Shown here one piece after another: positions 17,304 through 25,473 of a stretch of DNA of 64,000 nt; position 1 is the stretch's first letter; each line of letters opens with the position of its first letter. The DNA lies in assembly GCF_009363655.1 (NCBI RefSeq), contig NZ_CP045393.1:62001-126000 (forward strand), written 5' to 3'. A program made the translations under genes and the position numbers. Source of the stretch: Roseovarius sp. THAF27 (GTDB taxonomy: Bacteria > Pseudomonadota > Alphaproteobacteria > Rhodobacterales > Rhodobacteraceae). The notes under the pieces were generated by a model. The model was not told where the DNA came from. It searched no databases and saw only the letters and a program-made list of their open reading frames with translations.

Positions 17304-17327
17304 GGTGGGGTGGAACCCCACCCTACG
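17304..17327. repeat. CCCACCCTACG-family hairpin, copy 1
   Basis: GGTGGGG-tggaa-CCCCACC followed by CTACG. It lies between convergent genes, and its CTA supplies the stop codon of the gene on the minus strand. One of five related hairpins in this window; probably a bidirectional terminator-like element. Confidence 0.75.
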
Positions 17328-17778
17328 TGGGCGATGTTTTCCAGTCACCGTCCCTGTTCCACCAGCGGTGGGGATTGTCGCTGTCGTCGAGGCCCTTGCA
17401 CTGGCTGCGCAGCACATCCGTCACGGTGATGACCGGTTCGTAGTAGCTGTGGACCGCGTAGATCGCCTCGATCACCGCGGTCAACATGGCGGGGTCGCGG
17501 GGCAGGAAGAAGCGCATCTCGTCGACGCCGGGGCGGTGGCGCGTGTCGTCCTCGGCGCCTGTCGGGGTGCCTTCCCGGGGGCGGTAATATTCCAGCCCGC
17601 CGGGGGCGCGATAGCCGTTGCGGTCGGTCTTGCCCTGGGTCAGGGGCGCGACCTGTGTCACGGCGTCGAATATGCGGTCGACGTCTTCCGAGGGCGCCTG
17701 GAACATGAGGGCCCACATCGGCTGCATCTCGATGGGCCTTGTGTCGAAGCCGGTTCGGAGGATCGAGGGGTTAGTCAT
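17323..17778 (-). CDS. Unknown protein, paralogue B of the WYL-linked operon
   Basis: Cytoplasmic protein of 151 residues, last gene of a four-gene operon. It is clearly a divergent paralogue of the operon's first product (18770-19231): both share DVDRIFDAVTQVAPL / DTDRILDAVMQVHPL near the N terminus, a variable centre, and C-terminal YYEPVITV / HYEEPVIFV plus NPHRWWN / NPNRWWN. The YEEPV element recalls the HPYEEP motif in the CutA/PII-like insert domain of NIF3-family proteins, but no family assignment is secure. Its start overlaps the 60-residue gene by 8 bp. The stop codon lies inside a repeat hairpin, so the C terminus may have been reshaped by that element. Confidence 0.75.
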   Translation of the reverse strand: MTNPSILRTGFDTRPIEMQPMWALMFQAPSEDVDRIFDAVTQVAPLTQGKTDRNGYRAPGGLEYYRPREGTPTGAEDDTRHRPGVDEMRFFLPRDPAMLTAVIEAIYAVHSYYEPVITVTDVLRSQCKGLDDSDNPHRWWNRDGDWKTSPT

Positions 17779-17953
17779 AGCGCACCCCCGTCTCGAGCAG
17801 TTCGAAGCCGGTGATCTCGAATTCGTAAAGCTCGGAATTGTCGGGCCGCAAGGTGCGTGCGATCAGCTTTCCATTCGCATCCGTATAGACGGCGTGGGTG
17901 GTGTGCAGCGCGCGGAAGCAGTGGCTGCCGTCGGGGTAATAGTACTTGATCAT
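17771..17953 (-). CDS. Small unknown protein of the WYL-linked operon
   Basis: A 60-residue, soluble, Tyr-rich protein (MIKYYYPDGSHCF..., TDANGKLIARTLRPDNSELYEFEITGFELLETG), likely a small beta-rich domain. No family recognised. It begins 1 nt after the stop of the PEP-mutase-like gene and its 3' end overlaps the start of paralogue B by 8 bp, so tight co-translation is expected. Its placement between two coupled genes is the main reason to believe it. Confidence 0.7.
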   Translation of the reverse strand: MIKYYYPDGSHCFRALHTTHAVYTDANGKLIARTLRPDNSELYEFEITGFELLETGVRYD

Positions 17954-17954
17954 G

Positions 17955-18773
17955 TCAGGTCTCCGTAAATGGGGCGAGGTGGGATTCCAGGTCCGCGAAG
18001 CCGATGCCCTGCGCGGTCTTGTCGAAATGGCCGGTGTTGCGGATTTCCCGCGCGGCCCCGATGAGGGCGCCGTAGGCCACGCGGAAGAAGGCCGAACCGA
18101 CGCTGATGCGGGCCACGCCGGCCTCTGTCAGCTGATCCAGCGTGAAGGTGCGGCCGGGCAGGCCCATGACCACGTTGACCGGCCGGGTCACGGCCGCGCA
18201 GACCGTGCGGATGGCGTCGAGGTCGGGCAGGCCGGGGGCGTAGAGGACGTCGGCCCCCGCCGCCTCGAACGCCTGCAGGCGGGCGATGACCGGGTCGAGG
18301 CGCGTTTCGCCCCAGAGCAGGCTTTCGCAGCGGGCGGTGAGGACGAAATCCTGCGAAAGGGTCCGGGCGGCCTCGACCCCGGCGATCATCCGTTCGACGG
18401 CCAGGGTGTGGTCGTAGATGGGCGCGTTCCGGTCGCCGGTGTGGTCCTCGATCGAGGCGCCGGCAAGGCCGGTGGCGGCGGCGGCGCGGATGGTTTCGGT
18501 TACGCTCTCGGGGCTTTCGCCGAAGCCGCGTTCGAGGTCGGCACTGACCGGCAGGGGAGTGGCGCCGACGATCGTGCGGCAATGGTCCAGGACATCCGCG
18601 GATGGCACGGTGCCTTCGAGGCGGCCCATGGAAAAGGCCATGCCGGCGCTGGTTGTCGCGAGCGCCGGAAAGCCAATGGACGCGAGGATGCGGGCGGAGC
18701 CGGCATCCCACGGGTTGGGGATGACGAAGGGCTTGTCGCCGTGGTGCAGGGCGCGGAAGTCTTGGGCCGTCAT
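17955..18773 (-). CDS. Isocitrate lyase/PEP mutase family enzyme
   Basis: TIM-barrel enzyme of 272 residues from the short branch of the isocitrate lyase/phosphoenolpyruvate mutase superfamily, which acts on C-C or C-P bonds of 2-oxo or hydroxy acids with Mg2+. Seen: NPWDAGSARILASIGFPALATTSAG near the N terminus, the metal-binding stretch SADLERGFG (about 85-93) and ASIEDHTGD (about 120). The substrate is unknown; oxaloacetate, methylisocitrate-like and phosphonate substrates occur in the family. The ATG at 18773 overlaps the upstream stop as ATGA; a longer start at 18818 would run into that gene. Second gene of the WYL-linked operon. Confidence 0.87.
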   Translation of the reverse strand: MTAQDFRALHHGDKPFVIPNPWDAGSARILASIGFPALATTSAGMAFSMGRLEGTVPSADVLDHCRTIVGATPLPVSADLERGFGESPESVTETIRAAAATGLAGASIEDHTGDRNAPIYDHTLAVERMIAGVEAARTLSQDFVLTARCESLLWGETRLDPVIARLQAFEAAGADVLYAPGLPDLDAIRTVCAAVTRPVNVVMGLPGRTFTLDQLTEAGVARISVGSAFFRVAYGALIGAAREIRNTGHFDKTAQGIGFADLESHLAPFTET

Positions 18774-19231
18774 CGGGAAAACGCCACCATGTCCGGCAGG
18801 CCGCGGCCATCGTTCCACCAGCGGTTCGGGTTGGTCCGGTTCGGGTCGTAACTGGCGCGGTTGGCCCAGTCCTCGCGCACGAAGATCACGGGTTCTTCGT
18901 AGTGTTGGGCGTCCATGATCGCGTCCATGACCTGTTGCAGGGCGGGAAGGTCGCGTTCGATGGAGATTTTCAGCTCGACCACCGGGTAGGTCTCGGCGCT
19001 GCCGGGCATATATGTGCTCTTGTGCGTGGTGGTGGTGGAGTTGGGCTGCGGTGTCGTGGTCTCGGCGCCGGTGGCCGATACGGACGCGGTGCGGTGATAG
19101 CGGCCATAGCCCAGGGGATGCACCTGCATCACGGCATCCAGTATCCGGTCGGTGTCTTGCGGCAGGGTCTGGATTTCCAGCGTCCAGACGGGACTGAGCG
19201 TGCCGGTCCTGGCGGTGTAGTCTTGCAGCAT
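18770..19231 (-). CDS. Unknown protein, paralogue A of the WYL-linked operon
   Basis: First gene of the operon, 153 residues. It shares with paralogue B (17323-17778) the pattern W-x-L near residue 16, PQDTDRILDAVMQVHPLGYGRYHR, and the C-terminal HYEEPVIFV and NPNRWWNDGRG motifs. Between them is a variable Thr/Ser-rich stretch (ETTTPQPNSTTTTHKST) not present in B. HYEEPV is similar to the HPYEEP motif in the middle domain of NIF3-like proteins; CutA-like trimeric fold is possible. No function known. It is divergent from a WYL regulator, with a palindromic operator in the 83-bp gap. Confidence 0.75.
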   Translation of the reverse strand: MLQDYTARTGTLSPVWTLEIQTLPQDTDRILDAVMQVHPLGYGRYHRTASVSATGAETTTPQPNSTTTTHKSTYMPGSAETYPVVELKISIERDLPALQQVMDAIMDAQHYEEPVIFVREDWANRASYDPNRTNPNRWWNDGRGLPDMVAFSR

Positions 19232-19273
19232 GGTGAGGGTCCTTGTTGATCCGGGATCAGCCTACTGCAACGC

Positions 19274-19295
19274 TGCTGACACCATACTGTCAGCA
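19274..19295. promoter_or_regulatory. Palindromic operator between WYL regulator and operon
   Basis: TGCTGACA-ccatac-TGTCAGCA, a perfect 8-6-8 inverted repeat centred in the 83-bp gap between the divergent WYL regulator and the four-gene operon. It lies 20 bp before the regulator start, so the regulator could control both directions. Confidence 0.75.
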
Positions 19296-19314
19296 ATCAT
19301 GCTAGGGTGTCCGC

Positions 19315-20019
19315 ATGACCCGATCGACCCGCCTGTTCGACATCATCCAGATCCTGCGCAGCGCCGATGCGCCGGTGACCGCTGCGATGCTGGCCGAGGA
19401 GCTGGAGGTCACCAAGCGGACAATCTACCGCGACGTGGTGGCGTTGCAGGCGTTGCGCGTGCCGGTCGAGGGCGCGGCGGGCGTGGGGTACATGATGCGG
19501 GCGGGCTATGACCTGCCGCCACTGATGTTTTCCGCCGAGGAGCTGGAGGCGCTTTACGTGGGCATGGCGCTGTTGCACCGGACCGGGGATCCTGGGCTGG
19601 AGCGGGCGGCGCGGCGTGCGGGCGAGAAGATCGCCACCGCGTTGCCGGGCGGCGCGCCGCATGTGCCGTTGCGGGTGTCGGGCTGGAACCGCATCCCGCG
19701 CGACGGTGTGGATGCCGAAGCGTTGCGGGCGCAGATCCGCGATGCGGTGGAATTGCGGATCGTTTACGTTGACCTGCAGGAGGCGCGGACGGAGCGGGTG
19801 ATCCGGCCCGTGGCGCTGACCTATCACATCGACGCGGTCGTGCTGGCGGCGTGGTGCGCGCTGCGGCAGGGGTTTCGCAGTTTCCGCATCGACCGGATCG
19901 TGGAGAGCGTGCCGACCGGGGAGGGCTTTGCCGGAGAGGCGGCGGCGCTGCGGGCGGCATGGGAAGCGACGCTGGAGGGGGAGGACTGGGTCCTCTACAC
20001 CGCGTCGAGGCGCGGGTGA
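19315..20019 (+). CDS. HTH/WYL-domain transcriptional regulator
   Basis: DNA-binding regulator of 234 residues in the YafY/PafC style. An HTH_11 winged helix occupies about residues 4-60 (LFDIIQILRSADAPVTAAMLAEELEVTKRTIYRDVVAL), followed by a GVGYMMRAGYDLPPLMFSAEELEAL linker and a WYL domain around residues 145-200 (RIVYVDLQEARTERVIRPVALTYHIDAVVLAAWCALRQGFRSFRIDRI), here with Y-H-I in place of W-Y-L. WYL proteins sense small ligands or nucleic acids. It is divergent from the paralogue A/PEPM/60aa/paralogue B operon and probably controls it through the 19274-19295 palindrome. Confidence 0.9.
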   Translation: MTRSTRLFDIIQILRSADAPVTAAMLAEELEVTKRTIYRDVVALQALRVPVEGAAGVGYMMRAGYDLPPLMFSAEELEALYVGMALLHRTGDPGLERAARRAGEKIATALPGGAPHVPLRVSGWNRIPRDGVDAEALRAQIRDAVELRIVYVDLQEARTERVIRPVALTYHIDAVVLAAWCALRQGFRSFRIDRIVESVPTGEGFAGEAAALRAAWEATLEGEDWVLYTASRRG

Positions 20020-20022
20020 GGC

Positions 20023-20046
20023 GGGTGGGTCTTCACCCACCCTACG
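20023..20046. repeat. CCCACCCTACG-family hairpin, copy 2
   Basis: GGGTGGGT-cttc-ACCCACCC followed by TACG, between the convergent WYL regulator and CoA-transferase genes. Stem of 8 bp with a 4-nt loop. Confidence 0.75.
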
Positions 20047-20049
20047 AGG

Positions 20050-21141
20050 TCAGACGAGGCCGCGCTGTCTGAGGTCTTTCAGGATTTCTTCGGTATGTTG
20101 CCCGCGCCGTGGCGTCGGGTTCGGCGCCTGCGCCTGTCCGTCGAAGCGGGGCGCGGGGGCCGGTTGCAGGGTGCCCCGGTCCTCGTGCCAGATGGAGCGG
20201 GCGGCGATGTGGGGGTCCCTGGCCGCTTCCCACGGGGTGAGGACAGGAGCGACACAGGCGTCGGAATCGTCGAAGAGCGTGGCCCAATGGGTGACAGGCT
20301 CCGCGGCGAAGAGTGCGGTCAGGCGGGCGGTCTGGTCGGGCCAGCGGGCGCGGTCGTACTGGTCGGCGAACAGGGGATCGTCCGAGAGGCCGAGCGTGTC
20401 GAGGAAGAGCGCGTAGAACTGCGGTTCGAGGCATTGGACCGAGAGGTGGCGCGCGTCGGCGCAGGCATAGGTGCGGCCCCAGGGTGGCGCGTCGAGCAGA
20501 CTTTGACCGCGTGTTTCCGACAGGTTGCCACCGCCCGCCATGGCCATGAACAGCGCCATCATGTGGGCCGAGCCGTCGGTGATGGCGGCGTCGACCACGG
20601 TGCCCTTTCCGGTGCGCTGGGCGTTGAGGATGCCGCTGAGGATGCCGGCCACGAGATAGAGCGCGCCGCCGCCGATATCGCCGACGATGGTGGGCGGCGT
20701 GAGGGGCGCGTCGCCGGGGTTGGAGGCATAGTAGAGCGCCCCGGCGGTGGCGATGTAGTTGTAGTCATGCCCCGCCAGATGCGCGCGCGGGCCGTCCTGG
20801 CCCCAGCCGGTCATGCGGCCGTAGACGAGTTTTGGATTGGACTGAGTAAAGGTGTCGGGGCCGAGCCCGAGGCGTTCCATCACGCCGGGACGCAGACCCT
20901 CGATCAGGGCGTCGGCGTCGGTCACCAGCGCGCGGGCCACGGCGAGGTCGCCAGGGTCCTTGAGGTCGAGCGTGATGGCCCGCTTGCCCCGGTCGAGCAT
21001 GTTGTGTTCGCCCATGGTGGGGTTGGCGGGGCCTGGGCGCTGGACGACCGTGACACTCGCGCCGAGATCCGCCAGCATCATGGCGGCGAAGGGGGCGGGG
21101 CCGAGGCCCTCGAACTCGACTACCTGGATGCCGGCGAGCAT
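20050..21141 (-). CDS. CaiB/BaiF family CoA transferase (AMACR-like)
   Basis: Class III CoA transferase family protein of 363 residues. The length and the motifs GLGPAPFAAMMLADLGASVTVVQRPG at the N terminus, LDLKDPGD, GRMTGWGQDGP and GHDYNYIATAGAL fit alpha-methylacyl-CoA racemase more closely than formyl-CoA transferase. The usual catalytic His-Asp region of the racemases (GHDYNY) is present. It would epimerise 2-methylacyl-CoA esters during branched-chain fatty acid or sterol side-chain breakdown, or transfer CoA. Its start overlaps the 3' end of the NodB-like gene by 22 bp. Confidence 0.87.
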   Translation of the reverse strand: MLAGIQVVEFEGLGPAPFAAMMLADLGASVTVVQRPGPANPTMGEHNMLDRGKRAITLDLKDPGDLAVARALVTDADALIEGLRPGVMERLGLGPDTFTQSNPKLVYGRMTGWGQDGPRAHLAGHDYNYIATAGALYYASNPGDAPLTPPTIVGDIGGGALYLVAGILSGILNAQRTGKGTVVDAAITDGSAHMMALFMAMAGGGNLSETRGQSLLDAPPWGRTYACADARHLSVQCLEPQFYALFLDTLGLSDDPLFADQYDRARWPDQTARLTALFAAEPVTHWATLFDDSDACVAPVLTPWEAARDPHIAARSIWHEDRGTLQPAPAPRFDGQAQAPNPTPRRGQHTEEILKDLRQRGLV

Positions 21142-21551
21142 TGCGGTGCCTCCTGATCGGTCCGGGCGGGGCGGGTCACCAGCAAACAGGGCGCGGTGGC
21201 GGCGCGGGTTTGCCGGGTGGAGCCATGGAATGGTCTGGCATGGCGGGTGGCCGGCAAGCCGGGCGCGCGGTGTTCGGAGACGCCACGGGCGATCCCGTTC
21301 TCCGGCCAGAGGTCGAGCCCGTACCGGCGCAAGTCGGGTTGCCGAGTCTCGTGGGTGTGGTCGTGACAGGCGACTTCACGGCCGTCCTCCTGCAAGCGGT
21401 GCAGGCCGTCGATCTGCGCGGGCGTGGCGGCGTGCCTCCAGCGGACGCAGTAGGTGACGCGGGCGTCATGCGCCTGACAGACTGGACGGGCGGCGTGCCA
21501 AGTCTCGACATTGACGTCGTCGAAGGTGAGGCAGAGGCCGGGGGTGGTCAC
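21120..21551 (-). CDS. Short NodB-like polysaccharide deacetylase homologue
   Basis: A 143-residue protein that resembles the NodB domain of polysaccharide deacetylases: [13 protein letters not shown] near the N terminus carries the TFDD metal motif, and CHDHTHE carries the HxxxH-like second metal motif; [26 protein letters not shown] resembles the later catalytic region. It is about two thirds of a normal NodB domain, so it may be a compact family or a degenerate copy. Start GTG at 21551 overlaps the pncB stop (GTGA); its end overlaps the CoA transferase by 22 bp. Substrate unknown, no signal peptide. Confidence 0.6.
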   Translation of the reverse strand: MTTPGLCLTFDDVNVETWHAARPVCQAHDARVTYCVRWRHAATPAQIDGLHRLQEDGREVACHDHTHETRQPDLRRYGLDLWPENGIARGVSEHRAPGLPATRHARPFHGSTRQTRAATAPCLLVTRPARTDQEAPQCSPASR

Positions 21552-22840
21552 ACCACCACCTCCATCTCCTTCTGCTCGCCCACGCCGAACACGCGCTTGT
21601 AGCGGTCGATCTCGGCCTCGGGGCCCATTGCCTTGCGGGGGTTGTCCGAGAGCTTGACGGTGGGGCGGCCATCGGCGGCGATGGCCTTGCAGACGAGGGA
21701 GAAGGGGGCGAGCGAGTCGTCGGGCATGAGGCCGCGGAAGTCGTTGGTCAGCAGCGTGCCCCAGCCGAAGGAAACGCGGACGCGGCCGGCGAATTGCTTG
21801 TGCAGGGCGAGGATCTTTTCCTCGTCGAGGCCGTCTGAAAAGATGATGAGTTTCCGCGTGGGATCCTCGCCGCGCTTTTTCCACCAGTCGATGGCGATCT
21901 CGGCGCCGGTCGCGGGGTCGCCGCTGTCGATGCGGATGCCGGTCCAGCCCGCGAGCCAGTCGGGGGCCTTGTCCAGAAACCCTTCGGTGCCGTATGTGTC
22001 GGGCAGGATGATGCGCAGGTTGCCCTCGTGCTCGTCGTGCCAGTCGGACAGCACGTCATAGGGCGCGCGGGCCAGCGTGGCGTCGTCCTCGGCCAGCGCG
22101 GCATAGACCATGGGAAGTTCGTGGGCATTGGTGCCGATCGCCTCTAGGTCGCGGTTCTTGGCGATGAGGCAGTTGGAGGTGCCGACGAAATTCTCGCCCA
22201 GCCGTTCGGTCATCGCCTGCACGCACCAGTCCTGCCACAGGAAGGAATGCCGCCGCCGGGTGCCGAAATCGGCGATGCGCAGCCCGTCGACGCCGCGCAG
22301 GCGCTCGACCTTTTCCCACAGCTTGGTCATGGCGCGGGCGTAGAGCACCTGCAGCTCGAACCTTGCCATGTCGTGCAGCACGGCGCGCGAGCGCAGTTCC
22401 ATCAGCACCGCGAGCGCGGGGATTTCCCACAGCATGACCTCGGGCCACTTGCCCTCGAAGGTCAGTTCGTACTGGCCGTCGCGCTGTTCCAGGTGGTAGG
22501 GCGGCAGGCGCAGTTTCTCGAACCAGTCCATGAATTCGGGCGTGAACATCTGGCGCTTGCCGTAGAAAGTGTTGCCGCGCATCCACGTGCTCTCGCCGCG
22601 CGACAGCGACAGCGAGCGGATATGGTCGAGCTGTTCGCGCAGCTCGCCCTCGTCCACCAGGTCGGCCAGGCGCACGTCCTTGGTGCGGTTGATGAGCGAG
22701 AAGGTGACCGTGGTGTCGGGCCGGTTGCGGAAAACCGACTGGCACATCAGCAGCTTGTAGAAATCGGTGTCGATCAGGGACCGGACGATCGGGTCGATCT
22801 TCCACTTGTGGTTCCAGACACGGGTTGCGATGTCGACCAT
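21548..22840 (-). CDS. pncB: Nicotinate phosphoribosyltransferase
   Basis: NAD salvage enzyme (430 residues) converting nicotinate and PRPP to nicotinate mononucleotide with ATP hydrolysis. Seen: [16 protein letters not shown] at the N terminus, [34 protein letters not shown] with the His that is phosphorylated in the family, and IRIDSGDP plus [12 protein letters not shown]. It begins a possible operon with the short NodB-like gene (4-bp overlap) and the CoA transferase. Complete by length; strong call. Confidence 0.95.
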   Translation of the reverse strand: MVDIATRVWNHKWKIDPIVRSLIDTDFYKLLMCQSVFRNRPDTTVTFSLINRTKDVRLADLVDEGELREQLDHIRSLSLSRGESTWMRGNTFYGKRQMFTPEFMDWFEKLRLPPYHLEQRDGQYELTFEGKWPEVMLWEIPALAVLMELRSRAVLHDMARFELQVLYARAMTKLWEKVERLRGVDGLRIADFGTRRRHSFLWQDWCVQAMTERLGENFVGTSNCLIAKNRDLEAIGTNAHELPMVYAALAEDDATLARAPYDVLSDWHDEHEGNLRIILPDTYGTEGFLDKAPDWLAGWTGIRIDSGDPATGAEIAIDWWKKRGEDPTRKLIIFSDGLDEEKILALHKQFAGRVRVSFGWGTLLTNDFRGLMPDDSLAPFSLVCKAIAADGRPTVKLSDNPRKAMGPEAEIDRYKRVFGVGEQKEMEVVV

Positions 22841-22885
22841 GGGCGGCCTCCGAGGGTGGTTGCGCCACCCGTTAGAGCAAAAGGG

Positions 22886-24085
22886 TCAGGTCTCCGCAAG
22901 CGCGGCGCGGGTCGCCGTCGCCAGCCTTTCGATTCCCAGGGCCAGCTTGTCCTCGGTATTGTAGGTGAAGTTGATGCGGATCGACGTGTGGTCGCGGCCT
23001 TCGGGATCGAAGACGGACGAGGGCGAGATGCAGACGCCGTGGTCGAGCCCGACCTGCATCAGGTGGTTGGTGTCGAGGCCGGGGTCCTTTGCCGTGGCCC
23101 AGACGAACATGCCACCCGAGGGATGTTCCCACGTGAAGAGGTCGGTGAGGTGGGTGTCCATCGCGGTGCAGAGCGCATCGCGGCGGGCGCGGTAGAGCGA
23201 CAGGATGCCGGGCAGCATGTCGTCGGCGAGGCCGGTGACGAAGGCGTCGTGGGTGATCTGCTGGCAGAGGCCGGAGCTGCACATGTCGGCGCTTTGCTTG
23301 GCGGCTTTCAGCACCTCGATCAGTTCCGGTGCGGCGATGATCCAGCCGATGCGCAGGCCCGGCGCCAGTTCCTTGGACACGGTGCCGAGATAGATGACGG
23401 GGCCGTCATAGGGCGTGCCGGCGCGGTCGGCCGAGAGGGTGAGCATCCGGGGCAGGGGCGCGTCGTCGTAGTAGAGCGTGCCGTAGGGGTCATCCTCGAT
23501 CAGCCAGGTGCCGGTCTGGTGCGCGGCATCGACGAGGCGGCGGCGGGTGGCGGTGTCGACCAGCTTGCCCGTGGGGTTCGAGAAATTCGGGACGGTATAG
23601 GCGAATTGCGCGCCGGTCATCGCGGCGACCGGATCGAGATCGTTGGCGTCGAGCCGCATCGGGCGATAGGTCGGCTGGCGCGGGCGCCAGTTGTCGAGCG
23701 CGCCGAGATAGGCCGGGGTCTGCGACGCGATGGGGCTGCCCTGTTCCAGCAGCACGGTGCCGATGAGGTTGAGCGCCTGGGCGCCGCCGGAGGTGATCAG
23801 GACGTTGTCGCGGGTGAGGGTGAGGTCGCCCTCGGAATAGCGGCTGGCGATGAGGTCGCGCAGCTTGGGCAGGCCGGCAACGGGGGCGTAGGCCAGCGTT
23901 TCGTCCGCATGGTCGGTGACGGCGGAGGTGGCGAGCCGGGCCATTTCGGGGATCGGCCAGATCTCGGTGCCCGGCAGGCCGCCGCCCAGGTTCACCAGGC
24001 CGGGGATGCGCCCGGCGGCGAGGAAGGTGGCGGTGACGTCGTTGGTGTCGTCGAGCCACTTGGCGAAAGCGGGGCGCTGGGGCAT
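22886..24085 (-). CDS. PLP aminotransferase, MocR/2-aminoadipate type
   Basis: Fold-type I aminotransferase of 399 residues. PLP Lys lies in YLGTVSKELAPGLRIGW; VPNFSNPTG, EDDPYGTLYY and SIRINFTY are the usual PLP and carboxylate motifs. It resembles the aminotransferase half of MocR/PdxR regulators and stand-alone 2-aminoadipate/valine-pyruvate-like enzymes, but has no winged-helix part. Amino donor unknown. Upstream of the ATG is the palindrome TGAACGAACGTTCA (24135-24148), likely a regulator site. Confidence 0.88.
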   Translation of the reverse strand: MPQRPAFAKWLDDTNDVTATFLAAGRIPGLVNLGGGLPGTEIWPIPEMARLATSAVTDHADETLAYAPVAGLPKLRDLIASRYSEGDLTLTRDNVLITSGGAQALNLIGTVLLEQGSPIASQTPAYLGALDNWRPRQPTYRPMRLDANDLDPVAAMTGAQFAYTVPNFSNPTGKLVDTATRRRLVDAAHQTGTWLIEDDPYGTLYYDDAPLPRMLTLSADRAGTPYDGPVIYLGTVSKELAPGLRIGWIIAAPELIEVLKAAKQSADMCSSGLCQQITHDAFVTGLADDMLPGILSLYRARRDALCTAMDTHLTDLFTWEHPSGGMFVWATAKDPGLDTNHLMQVGLDHGVCISPSSVFDPEGRDHTSIRINFTYNTEDKLALGIERLATATRAALAET

Positions 24086-24134
24086 GTGAAACCTCCCGGG
24101 TTCGGTGTCGGCGTGACGCGGTCATAGAACAAAC

Positions 24135-24148
24135 TGAACGAACGTTCA
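24135..24148. promoter_or_regulatory. Palindrome upstream of aminotransferase gene
   Basis: TGAACGAACGTTCA, arms TGAAC/GTTCA around GAAC, located 50-63 bp before the aminotransferase ATG. On the minus strand it covers a possible -35 TTGAAC. The arms equal those of the TetR sites at 38583-39284, but spacing is 4 rather than 3 and no TetR gene is adjacent. Confidence 0.45.
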
Positions 24149-24166
24149 ATTATTGTCTTCCGGGCG

Positions 24167-25330
24167 TCAGCCCGCGCGGTCCAGTGTTTCGACCGAGAGG
24201 ATGGTGGGCAGGTGGCGGGCGATCTCGTGCCAGGTGTCGCCTTCGTCGAGGCTGGCGAAGACCGAGCCGGAATTGGTGCCGAAGTAAAGGCCGGGCGCGT
24301 CTTGGGCGTCACCGGCCATGGCCTGGCGCAGGACGGTGAAATAGCAGTTCGTCTGCGGCAGGCCCTCGCGCAACGCCTCCCAAGTCTCGCCGCCGTCACG
24401 AGAGCGCCAGACGGCGCAGGCCGCATCGGGCGGGAAGCGGCCCGCCATGTCGCCGTTGAGCGGTAGGGTCCAGATGGTGCGCGGATCGTGCGGGTGGACG
24501 CGGATCGGAAAGCCGAAGGTGGAAGGCAGGCCGGGGGTGATATCGTCCCAACTGCGCCCGCCATCAGGGGAGCGCCAGACACCGTGGTGGTTCTGCTGGT
24601 AGAGCAGGTCGGTGTCGCCGTTGGCCCGGACGATATTGTGGACGCAATGGCCGGTTTCGCCGTCGCGCGGCGCGGCGGGGTGGTCATGGTGACCGCAGGC
24701 CTCGGCATTCGACAAGCGGTTGCGGCGCTGCCATGACCGGCCGCCATCCTCGGTGGCGAAGACACCGGCGGCGGAAATGCCGACCCATTGCTTTTCAGCC
24801 GAGCCCGGGTCGAAAACGATGCTGTGCAGGACGAGGCCCGCGGCGCCCGGGTTCCAGTCCTTGGCGGAGTCGTGATCGGTGAGGGCATCGACGCGCGCCC
24901 ATGTGATGCCGCGATCCGTGCTCTTGAGCAGGTTGGCGGGCTTGGTGCCGGCATAGAGCGTGTCATGCGCGAAGCCGAGCGACCAGACCTGCTGGAACTC
25001 GGTGGCGAAGGGCAGGGGGGCGCCGGTCCAGCCGACCATGGCGGCGAAATCGGGGTCCTGCGCGGCCCAGTCATCCATCTGGCCCTTGCTGAGGCGCGTC
25101 AGGTCCCAGTTCTGCCCCTGATCGTCGGAGCGCCAGACGCCCGCGCCGAAAAAGTCGCCGCCGCCTCCGGCCCAGATGGTGCCGGTCTTGGGGTCGCCGG
25201 CCATGTGGTTGATGCACCAGCCGCCGCAATGGGGGCCGGAGATGTCCCATGTCTGCCGGTCGGCGTCGGCGGCGACGAGGAAGGCGCCCTTGGTGGTGCC
25301 GACGAGAAGGGTGAGCGGGATGGCGGGCAT
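24167..25330 (-). CDS. Asp-box (BNR/sialidase-like) beta-propeller protein
   Basis: Protein of 387 residues with at least six Asp-box repeats of the form S-x-D-x-G-x-T/S-W: WRSDDQGQNW, LKSTDRGITW, FATEDGGRSW, WRSPDGGRSW, WRSRDGGETW and FASLDEGDTW. Such repeats build six- or seven-bladed propellers as in sialidases and plant photosystem factors. There is no evident signal peptide, so it looks cytoplasmic, and sialidase catalytic residues cannot be assigned. The ATG at 25330 (MPAIPLTLLVGTTKGAF) is preferred to an upstream start. Function unknown; it stands alone. Confidence 0.8.
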   Translation of the reverse strand: MPAIPLTLLVGTTKGAFLVAADADRQTWDISGPHCGGWCINHMAGDPKTGTIWAGGGGDFFGAGVWRSDDQGQNWDLTRLSKGQMDDWAAQDPDFAAMVGWTGAPLPFATEFQQVWSLGFAHDTLYAGTKPANLLKSTDRGITWARVDALTDHDSAKDWNPGAAGLVLHSIVFDPGSAEKQWVGISAAGVFATEDGGRSWQRRNRLSNAEACGHHDHPAAPRDGETGHCVHNIVRANGDTDLLYQQNHHGVWRSPDGGRSWDDITPGLPSTFGFPIRVHPHDPRTIWTLPLNGDMAGRFPPDAACAVWRSRDGGETWEALREGLPQTNCYFTVLRQAMAGDAQDAPGLYFGTNSGSVFASLDEGDTWHEIARHLPTILSVETLDRAG

Positions 25331-25473
25331 GAGGGTGGCTCCGGCTGGTTTGCCGGATCCTAGCACGCCGTCGGTCGATTCCCGAGAGCGGAGAGTGGCC
25401 GACGCGCGCGGGGGCCGGTCGGCCCGGATGCCTCTTACTGGCGCTCGCTGCGGACGCGGCCTAGGATCGCGCC

